Below are positions 55,227-61,997 of a stretch of DNA of 64,000 nucleotides, piece after piece. The notes below the pieces were generated by a model. The model ran no database searches. It was not told the origin of the DNA and saw only the letters and a program-made list of their open reading frames with translations. The DNA lies in the NCBI RefSeq assembly GCF_003952025.1, contig NZ_QXGI01000006.1, forward strand, positions 1 to 64,000, written 5' to 3'. A program made the position numbers and the translations under genes. The DNA comes from Bifidobacterium castoris. GTDB lineage: Bacteria > Actinomycetota > Actinomycetes > Actinomycetales > Bifidobacteriaceae. Numbering within the stretch: the stretch's first letter is position 1; each line of letters opens with the position of its first letter.

Positions 55227-56393
55227 TCACTCGTCATGTGCGGTATGCATATGGGTGGATAGTTGGCGGATGTGCGGTACGATGCGTCGCAATACACTGA
55301 TGGCCTGACCGCGCAGGGATGCGTTCGGCCCCACCTGACAGCGATGCAGCAACGGGATCGTCATATACTGGGTGTTCAGTGCGGCACTCAGCTCGCCGCT
55401 CATCGCATGGATGAAGGTTTCGCCGCCGATGTCGGCCGGGGCGTCAATCGTCACGTCGTGCAGGTTGAGCAGTCCGAGCGGCATCGCCATGACACGGCCG
55501 AGCAGCTGTCCGGCGCCGGTGAGGATCTCGGTGCGGTTCGCGGGGTCGCTGGCGATCTGCGCATACAGATTATTCGTCGACAGGTATGCTTCGAGGCAGC
55601 CGCGCTTGCCGCACGCGCAGCCCGGGCCCTCCGGATCGACAACGACGTGGCCGATTTCGCCGGCCATGCAGGCCGACCCATCCACGATCTCACCGTTGAG
55701 GCACAGGCTCGCGCCCACGCCGGCGCCGATGCGGATGAGCATGGAATCGGCGCCGCCCTCACCGAAGAACCGTTCCGCGACAAGGGCCGCATTCGTCGCG
55801 TTGCCGATGAGCACCGGCAGATCAAGTATGTCACGCAGCTCGTCATGCAGCGGCACATCCTTCCATCCGAGCTGCACGGCATCGACGACGGTGCCCTCAT
55901 GGTTGACGACTCCGGGGACGGCGACGCCCAACCCGAGAATCGGCTGCGAGGATGCGGCCATCAGTTTCTGCGCGAGCTCGGCGATCAGCGTAATCGAGAT
56001 GCTGACGCGGTCCTCAATCGGGACTTCCATCCGCTCGATGATGCGGCCGCCAAGATCGACAAGCGCGCCTTGGAGCAGATACGGCTGAGAGAGATCAATC
56101 GTGATGATACGCCAGAAGGCGGTGTCGATTGCGAGCATGACCGAACGCTTGCCGCGGCCGGCGCGCGTGTCCTCTCCGACTTCGCGGATGATGTGGTTGT
56201 CAAGCATCTCGCCGGTCACCTCGGTGGTGGCCATGCGGGACAGGCCGAGCGTGCGGCCGAGTTCGCTGCGCGAGACGGTAGCGGCGGGGAACAGCAGATT
56301 GAAGACGGCCATAATGTTGCGCGCACGGATATCGGACGGCACGGTTTTCGTGTTCATGTTCGTCGGAATGCGTTCAAAAGATGGGCCGATCAT
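55227..56393 (-). CDS. ROK-family transcriptional regulator (NagC/XylR type)
   Basis: A 388-residue regulator. An N-terminal winged helix (ATVSRSELGRTLGLSRMATTEV) is fused to a ROK domain with the zinc motif CACGKRGCLEAY and GIGHV-type His (AGEIGHVVVDPEG). In NagC, GlcNAc-6-P binding releases DNA. The start at 56393 has AAGGAG 6 bases upstream; a second ATG (MNTK) has none. It heads the leftward ROK kinase-nagB-nagA genes and is a natural candidate to bind the inverted repeats at 58211-58251 in front of the transporter. Confidence 0.92.
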   Translation of the reverse strand: MIGPSFERIPTNMNTKTVPSDIRARNIMAVFNLLFPAATVSRSELGRTLGLSRMATTEVTGEMLDNHIIREVGEDTRAGRGKRSVMLAIDTAFWRIITIDLSQPYLLQGALVDLGGRIIERMEVPIEDRVSISITLIAELAQKLMAASSQPILGLGVAVPGVVNHEGTVVDAVQLGWKDVPLHDELRDILDLPVLIGNATNAALVAERFFGEGGADSMLIRIGAGVGASLCLNGEIVDGSACMAGEIGHVVVDPEGPGCACGKRGCLEAYLSTNNLYAQIASDPANRTEILTGAGQLLGRVMAMPLGLLNLHDVTIDAPADIGGETFIHAMSGELSAALNTQYMTIPLLHRCQVGPNASLRGQAISVLRRIVPHIRQLSTHMHTAHDE

Positions 56394-56464
56394 CGCTGCT
56401 CCTTATCCTCAAAATAGTGCGATACGTACAAAGGTTCTACCAGCGCCAATGGGCGATAATGCCT

Positions 56465-56493
56465 AGATTAACAATATATGAGTATTATGTCAA
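56465..56493 (-). promoter_or_regulatory. Promoter of the ROK regulator / nag operon
   Basis: On the minus strand TTGACA (56493-56488), a 17-base spacer and TAATCT (56470-56465) in AT-rich DNA. Start of transcription near 56458, leader about 65 bases. Confidence 0.75.
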
Positions 56494-56550
56494 CCAAGTA
56501 TACATAATTAAGCTATCGTGAAAGCTGATGTAGGGATTGACTTCTGGGCG

Positions 56551-56578
56551 CTATGCGCTATGCACTATGTACTACGAA
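56551..56578. repeat. Degenerate 7-bp tandem repeat, four copies
   Basis: CTATGCG, CTATGCA, CTATGTA and CTACGAA follow each other without gaps in the space between the beta-helix stop and the ROK promoter. Confidence 0.6.
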
Positions 56579-56618
56579 TGCGTTTATTGTCACGACACCT
56601 TCGAAGTGTTGTCGCCTC

Positions 56619-58100
56619 TCAGTGCCATTCGGTCGCCCGGGTGTTGCCGCCCTCGTCCTCGGCAGGAATGGAAGAAAAACCGATGTAGACGTTGCCGGAG
56701 TATTCAACCTGCGAGCCATGGGGGTGCCAGTCGGTGCATCGTGGCGCCGACCCGGCGTGGACGAAAGTGTTGCCTTCGATGATGGCAACGCCGTCTGCGC
56801 GGTCGAGGCGCAGCGGATCGGCGCCGTCGGCGATGATGAAGACGTTGCCGGTGACCGCCGCGTCCGGATTGCGTGGGATGTCGATGGCGCCCATCAGGTC
56901 GCGGTCGGAGACGTTGCAGTAGAACAGCGAGTTGACGGCCTTCTCGTTGCAGAACATGATGCATCCGCCTGAATTGTTGCGTGAGTAGTTGTATCGGTAC
57001 TCGGTGCCGTCGCCGAAGTCGGCGTCCCAGGCCTGGCCGTCGCCGTTGCCGTGGTCCGCGTTGAGTGTGTCATAGGCTTCGTTGTATTCGAAGAGGGCGT
57101 TCTTGCATCGCCATGGCCAGATCGCGGCGGCGACGCGATCGTTCGTCGTCGCTGTGTAGACGTCGTCGCGGATGTCGACGGCTGCCTCGCGCGAGACGTT
57201 GCGCCGTATGAGCGGACGGTCGCAGTACATGACGGTGATCGCGTCACCGCCGGCGCGTTCGACGACGTTGCCTTCGACGATGACGTTCGTCGCGCCGTAT
57301 CGGCGTATCGTCGCGTCGTCGATCGTGCCGTCGCCGTAGTCGAAGGTATTGTCCCAGTCGCCGGCGGCGTCGCGGCCGCCATGGTCGATGAGATTGAGGT
57401 AGGCGGTGTAGCCGACGGCGATGCCCCAACGGCTCGTGTCGCGCACGACGTTGTCGGCGATGCGCAGGTCGTCGAAGCGCGCGATGTTCGTCTCGATCGT
57501 CGAGGCGTCCTCGGGGAAGTGCGCGATGACCTGGATGCCGCCATTGGCCATGTGTTTGTCGTAGATGTTGCCGTTCACGTCGTGGATGTACAGCCGCTCC
57601 AGCCTGATGCCGCGCGACGTGCCGCCGTTTTCGGCGATGACGGCGACGCCGGTGCGATCCATCACTTCGAGGTCGTTGAAGGCATGGCCGTCGGAGTCGT
57701 CGATGCGTCGGTTGGTGATCTCGAGGTCGCGCATGTGGACGTATGAGCAGTCGCGCAGCAGCACGGCCGTGGAGACTTCGCCGCGGTTGCGGTGCGGCAT
57801 GCCGCCGATAGGCGCGCGATAGTCCTCGAACCAACGTCCGCTGCCGTCGCAGGCGATGAGCGGCAGGGACGCAGCTTCGTCGCCATAGCAGCCGATCGTC
57901 ACTGGGGCGTCGGCGGTGCCGATGACGTCGTGCAGATGCAACGATTCACCTGTGAAATGCGCACCGCGTTCGAGCAGCAGTGCGTCGCCGGGTTGGAAGG
58001 CGATCGTTTTGGCTCTTGAGAGCGTGCGCCAGGCGGTCATGGGCGTCTGGCCGTCGCGCTCGTCGTCGCCTTGGGCGGAGGAGATGAAGTAATCGGTCAT
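56619..58100 (-). CDS. Right-handed parallel beta-helix protein, probable intracellular glycan-active enzyme
   Basis: A 493-residue protein. The opening (DYFISSAQGDDERDGQTPMTAW and on to LERGAHFTGESLHL) is the usual cap and first coils of pectate-lyase/GH-type beta-helix enzymes, and later coils repeat short IxxNxV turns (LRIADNVVRDTS, VIVEGNVVERAGGDAI, PLIRRNVSREA, AVTGNVFIIADG). No signal peptide is seen, so it stays in the cytoplasm, unlike most such enzymes. Families with this fold include GH136 lacto-N-biosidase and GH110 alpha-galactosidase; membership is not claimed. It is divergent from the GNB/LNB-type binding protein gene and shares its control region, so it probably acts on an imported mucin or milk oligosaccharide. 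Confidence 0.75.
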   Translation of the reverse strand: MTDYFISSAQGDDERDGQTPMTAWRTLSRAKTIAFQPGDALLLERGAHFTGESLHLHDVIGTADAPVTIGCYGDEAASLPLIACDGSGRWFEDYRAPIGGMPHRNRGEVSTAVLLRDCSYVHMRDLEITNRRIDDSDGHAFNDLEVMDRTGVAVIAENGGTSRGIRLERLYIHDVNGNIYDKHMANGGIQVIAHFPEDASTIETNIARFDDLRIADNVVRDTSRWGIAVGYTAYLNLIDHGGRDAAGDWDNTFDYGDGTIDDATIRRYGATNVIVEGNVVERAGGDAITVMYCDRPLIRRNVSREAAVDIRDDVYTATTNDRVAAAIWPWRCKNALFEYNEAYDTLNADHGNGDGQAWDADFGDGTEYRYNYSRNNSGGCIMFCNEKAVNSLFYCNVSDRDLMGAIDIPRNPDAAVTGNVFIIADGADPLRLDRADGVAIIEGNTFVHAGSAPRCTDWHPHGSQVEYSGNVYIGFSSIPAEDEGGNTRATEWH

Positions 58101-58181
58101 AGTGATGCCGCCTTTCGTTGCCGGGAGTTCGCTGCGCGCTGCCGTCGGTGCGCGTTAGATCAGTAAAAGGTCGCTATCCAC

Positions 58182-58210
58182 TCTACACCATTTGGATATG
58201 GGGTTGACAA
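58182..58210 (-). promoter_or_regulatory. Candidate promoter of the beta-helix gene
   Basis: On the minus strand TTGTCA (58210-58205), 17 bases, TGTAGA (58187-58182), about 80 bases before the start codon. Confidence 0.45.
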
Positions 58211-58251
58211 TTTCAACTTGATGTTGAAAACGCTGTAATTTCAACGTTTTC
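58211..58251. promoter_or_regulatory. Two interlocked inverted repeats, candidate ROK-regulator operators
   Basis: TTTCAAC-N5-GTTGAAA (58211-58229) overlaps GAAAACG-N12-CGTTTTC (58226-58251). Both lie between the divergent promoters of the beta-helix and binding-protein genes. The ROK regulator at 55227 is the nearest candidate. Confidence 0.6.
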
Positions 58252-58291
58252 GCTGCGATTAAGCTCTTGGAGAACTAAAAAGTAAGTGAAG

Positions 58292-58320
58292 TTGACAAAA
58301 AAGACGACGCTCGGTATCGT
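58292..58320 (+). promoter_or_regulatory. Promoter of the GNB/LNB-type transporter operon
   Basis: TTGACA (58292-58297), a 17-base spacer and TATCGT (58315-58320), about 100 bases before the start codon. Confidence 0.7.
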
Positions 58321-58422
58321 GAGGGGCATCACCACTGGTGGAAGTGGCGGTGCAACTTCAGGAAACCAAATGGGCGGGCGACCAATCGCCCGTCCGCCTG
58401 ACCACGAAGGAGTGCAGGGATT

Positions 58423-59745
58423 ATGAAGCGGAATCGGTTGTTGATGGTGGGAGGCGCGGCGATCGCCGCGCTATGCATGGCGCTCTCCGGCTGCGGCGGG
58501 GGAGCCTCGGCCGCAAAAAACGGGGCCACTGAACAGGCGGACCCGAACCAGAAAGTGACGATTACCTATCTTCACCGCCTGCCGAACAAGCCGGGCATGA
58601 CCCCGGTCGATGAGATCGTCGCGCGCTGGAATAAGGACCACCCGAACATTCAGGTCAAGGCCACGCAGTTCAACGGAAACGCATCGGACATGATCACGAA
58701 GCTGGAGACCGACGTCAAGGCCGGCAATGCCCCGGACCTCGCCCAGATCGGCTACTCCGAGCTGCCGGAGGCCTACATGAAGGGCATCATGGAGGACGTC
58801 ACGTCCGAGGCCGAGCAGTACAGCAAGGACTTCGCGCAGGGCCCGTTTGAGCAGATGCAGATCGGCGGCAAGACCTTCGGCCTGCCGCAAGACACCGGCC
58901 CGCTCGTCTACTACTACAACAAGGCTGCCTTCGATGAGCTTGGCATCTCGGTGCCGAAGACGCAGGACGAGCTCATTGCCGCAGCCAAGACGGCTGCGGC
59001 GAAGGGCAAGTACATCATGTCCTTCCAGGCCGATGAATCCGGCAACATGCTCACCGGCCTCGCCGGCGCATCGAGCCCGTGGTACGAGGTCGATGGCGAC
59101 GCGTGGAAGGTGAATACGCAGACCGACGGCTCCAAGGCCGTCGCAAGCGTCTTCCAGCAGCTTATCGACGCGAAGGCGACTTCGACGAATCCTCGTTGGG
59201 ATCCGTCCTTTGACGCCTCGCTGCAGAAGGGTGAGCTCATCGGCACGATCGGTGCCGCTTGGGAGGCTCCTCTGCTGATGGATTCGATGGCTGACAAAGG
59301 CAACGGTGATTGGCGCATCGCGCAGATCGGCGACTGGTTCGACAATGCCGGCAAGACCGGCCCTGATGGAGGCTCCGGCGTCGCGGTCATGAAGGGCTGC
59401 AAGTACAAGGCGCAGGCGATGGAGTTCCTCGACTGGTTCAACACGCAGATTGACGACCTTACCTCGCAAGGCCTGATCGTCGCCGCTTCCACCGGCACCG
59501 CGAAGACTCCAGCCGCATGGTCTGAATTCTACGGCGGTCAGGATGTGATGAAGGAGTTCGCCGACGCGAACGCGAACATGAGCAACTTCGCTTACATCCC
59601 GGGCTTCGCCTCGGTTGGAGCATCCATGCAGGAAGCGGCTTCGAAGGCCGCCAGCGGCACCGGCAAGGTTTCCGCCATCTTCGATGCGGCCCAGTCCGCA
59701 TCCGTCTCGACACTGAAGGATTCCGGTCTCTCCGTGGCCGAATGA
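58423..59745 (+). CDS. ABC solute-binding lipoprotein, probable galacto-N-biose/lacto-N-biose binding
   Basis: A 440-residue lipoprotein: basic start, hydrophobic signal, lipobox LSGC (Cys24), Ala-rich linker, then a family-1 solute-binding domain (VTITYLHRLPNKPGMTPVDE; DLAQIGYSELPEAYMKG; TFGLPQDTGPLVYYYNKAAF). Its operon ends in lnpA, the same order (binding protein, two permeases, GH112) as the GNB/LNB clusters of other bifidobacteria, so it probably binds Gal-beta-1,3-HexNAc disaccharides or lacto-N-tetraose. The start at 58423 has AAGGAG. A 25-bp hairpin follows the stop. Confidence 0.92.
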   Translation: MKRNRLLMVGGAAIAALCMALSGCGGGASAAKNGATEQADPNQKVTITYLHRLPNKPGMTPVDEIVARWNKDHPNIQVKATQFNGNASDMITKLETDVKAGNAPDLAQIGYSELPEAYMKGIMEDVTSEAEQYSKDFAQGPFEQMQIGGKTFGLPQDTGPLVYYYNKAAFDELGISVPKTQDELIAAAKTAAAKGKYIMSFQADESGNMLTGLAGASSPWYEVDGDAWKVNTQTDGSKAVASVFQQLIDAKATSTNPRWDPSFDASLQKGELIGTIGAAWEAPLLMDSMADKGNGDWRIAQIGDWFDNAGKTGPDGGSGVAVMKGCKYKAQAMEFLDWFNTQIDDLTSQGLIVAASTGTAKTPAAWSEFYGGQDVMKEFADANANMSNFAYIPGFASVGASMQEAASKAASGTGKVSAIFDAAQSASVSTLKDSGLSVAE

Positions 59746-59797
59746 TCGAGCGGATCTCGCCCTGTGACGACGGCTGACGCCCGGTGCGAGACCATAT

Positions 59798-59851
59798 AAA
59801 AGCCTTGGGTGGGTGCCTATGGCATCCCATAGGCACCCACCCAAGGCTTTT
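59798..59851 (+). terminator. 25-bp perfect hairpin between binding protein and permeases
   Basis: Arms 59798-59822 and 59827-59851 (starting AAAAGCCTTGGGTGGGTGC) with a 4-base loop and TTTT at the 3' side. It should stop most transcripts, leaving the binding protein in excess over the permeases. Confidence 0.85.
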
Positions 59852-59892
59852 CGCTTTCCTCGGATATCTAACTATGCAAAAGGAGCATTGAG

Positions 59893-60924
59893 ATGACTAC
59901 CGCAACAACGACACCGGCCGATGTCAGAACGCTGCATGACGCCAATGAGTTGGAGTCGCGCGGATTTGACTCGGGTGCGGTGTCCAAAGCCGGCAAACTC
60001 GGGCGCCGGCCCCGCAGGTCGCCTGCAGCGCGCAGGGAGGAACGCACGGGCTGGATGTTCATGCTGCCATTCGTGCTCCTGTTCCTGCTCGTATTCATCT
60101 TCCCGATCGTCTACGCGATCTACTCGAGTTTCTTCCAGCAGGTCGCCACCGGTGGCGCCTATGGAGGCGGCGAGGTCGTCAACAAATTCGTCGGTTTTGA
60201 GAATTTCAAATATGTGATTACCTCGGGCAAGTTCTGGGGTGGCATGGGACGTGTGCTGATCTATACGGTGATTCAGGTGCCGATCATGATCATCAGCGCG
60301 CTCGCGCTCGCGATGCTGATTGACTCGTTCATCATCAAGCACGTCGGTGGCTTCCGCCTCGGCTACTTCCTGCCGTATGCGATCCCGGGCGTCATCGCTT
60401 CGATCATCTGGGTCTACCTGTACAACGGCCAGATCTCGCCGATCGTCAAAGGTCTCGCCGCAATCGGCATCCATGTGGATTTCTTCGCAAGCAATGTCGT
60501 GCTCGCGTCGATGGTCAACATCACGACGTGGACCTTCACCGGTTACAACATGCTGATCTTCCTCTCGGCGCTTCAGGCGATCCCGCATGATCTGTACGAG
60601 GCAGCACGCATTGATGGCGCCAACGGCTGGCAGATCGCGATGAAGGTCAAGCTGCCGAACGTGCGCGGCGCCGCGCTGCTCGCGATGCTGCTGTCGATCG
60701 TCGGCACGATCCAGCTGTTCAACGAGCCGCAGGTCATGCACACCGCCGATCCGGGTATCAACAACTACTACACACCGATGATGATGGCGTTCAACAGTTC
60801 TCGTGGCTTCCTGACCCCGAAGGGCACCGGCCCGTCCAACGCGATCGCAATCGTCATGGCGATCATCGCGGGTCTGCTCGCGATGGCGTACGCATTCATC
60901 GAAAGGAAGGTCAACGAATCATGA
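59893..60924 (+). CDS. ABC sugar permease, MalF type (GNB/LNB locus)
   Basis: A 343-residue inner-membrane protein. A ~55-residue basic cytoplasmic start (GRRPRRSPAARREERTG) precedes six helices, with the EAA loop LYEAARIDGANGWQIAMKV. AAGGAG lies 8 bases before ATG 59893. The next gene overlaps by 4 bases. No ATPase gene is present. Confidence 0.93.
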   Translation: MTTATTTPADVRTLHDANELESRGFDSGAVSKAGKLGRRPRRSPAARREERTGWMFMLPFVLLFLLVFIFPIVYAIYSSFFQQVATGGAYGGGEVVNKFVGFENFKYVITSGKFWGGMGRVLIYTVIQVPIMIISALALAMLIDSFIIKHVGGFRLGYFLPYAIPGVIASIIWVYLYNGQISPIVKGLAAIGIHVDFFASNVVLASMVNITTWTFTGYNMLIFLSALQAIPHDLYEAARIDGANGWQIAMKVKLPNVRGAALLAMLLSIVGTIQLFNEPQVMHTADPGINNYYTPMMMAFNSSRGFLTPKGTGPSNAIAIVMAIIAGLLAMAYAFIERKVNES

Positions 60925-61874
60925 CCGATACCATGAAACCACGTTCGCGCAGCTCGATACGTGCGGCGCGCAAGGCGGACCGTATCCGCGAGAAGACCGC
61001 CAACGATCTTCCCCGTTCGATGCGCCCGAATTTCGCGGTGAAGACGCTGACCGCGGTCATCCTCGTCTTCGCGTTGCTGTACTTCCTGTTCCCGATCTAC
61101 TGGGCCATCCTCGCGTCGACCAAGACGCCTTCGCAGATGACCAGCAGCAACGGCCTGTGGTTCGCGGTGCCACTCAACAAGCTGCCTGACGCGATTGCCG
61201 ACAACTACGGCATCCTGCTCGGCTGGACCCGCGGCAACTTCTGGCGCTGGGTCGGCAACTCGCTGATTTATTCGTGCGTCTCCGGCGCCATCGGCACCGT
61301 CGTCGCGGTGATGGCCGGCTATGCAACCGCGAAGTTCCGCTTCCGCGGCAAGGGCACGACGATCGGCATCATCATGGCTGCGATGCTGATGCCGGCCGCT
61401 TTGCTGACGATCCCGCAGTATGCGATCTTCAACTCGCTGCATCTCGACAACACGATGCTTGCCGTGATCATCCCCGGATGCGTCTCGCCGTTCGGCTTCT
61501 TCCTCGGACGTGTCTACGCGCAGAGCTCGGTGCCCAACGAACTGCTTGAGGCAGCCCGCATCGATGGCGCAAGCGAGACACGCATCTTCTTCACGATCGT
61601 GCTGCGACTGCTCGCCCCGGCGATGGTGACGATCTTCCTGTTCATGTTCGTCGCCGCATGGAACAACTTCCTGCTGCCGTTGATGATGCTTTCCAGCGAT
61701 AATCTCTATCCGGTCACGCTCGGCCTGTACGGCATGGTCTCGCTCGCCACCTTCAACGATCGTGGCGCGTTGATGATGGGATCGTTGCTCGGCGTACTTC
61801 CGGTGATCCTGCTGTTCCTGACACTGCAGCGCTTCTGGCGCGCGGGTCTCGCCGCCGGCTCCGTCAAGGGCTGA
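60921..61874 (+). CDS. ABC sugar permease, MalG type (GNB/LNB locus)
   Basis: A 317-residue inner-membrane protein. A basic N-terminus (RSSIRAARKADRIREK) is followed by six helices, the EAA loop LLEAARIDGASETRIFFTI and the GSVKG tail. The start overlaps the previous stop (ATGA), with AAAGGAAGG upstream. It completes the importer; lnpA follows after a hairpin. Confidence 0.93.
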   Translation: MTDTMKPRSRSSIRAARKADRIREKTANDLPRSMRPNFAVKTLTAVILVFALLYFLFPIYWAILASTKTPSQMTSSNGLWFAVPLNKLPDAIADNYGILLGWTRGNFWRWVGNSLIYSCVSGAIGTVVAVMAGYATAKFRFRGKGTTIGIIMAAMLMPAALLTIPQYAIFNSLHLDNTMLAVIIPGCVSPFGFFLGRVYAQSSVPNELLEAARIDGASETRIFFTIVLRLLAPAMVTIFLFMFVAAWNNFLLPLMMLSSDNLYPVTLGLYGMVSLATFNDRGALMMGSLLGVLPVILLFLTLQRFWRAGLAAGSVKG

Positions 61875-61897
61875 CGGCCGTAACAGCCTATTGCACG

Positions 61898-61947
61898 TAC
61901 GTGGCCGCGCATGGGAAACCATGCAATGGAAATCAAGCGGCCACGTA
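61898..61947 (+). terminator. Nested hairpin between permease and lnpA
   Basis: TACGTGGCCGC (61898-61908) pairs with GCGGCCACGTA (61937-61947). The loop holds a second stem GCATGG/CCATGC with a GAAA tetraloop. T-rich sequence follows. It probably limits read-through to lnpA. Confidence 0.7.
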
Positions 61948-61997
61948 TTTCCTCATTTTATTTTGTCTTTTATGATTCGATAGCTCAAGGAGATAGC

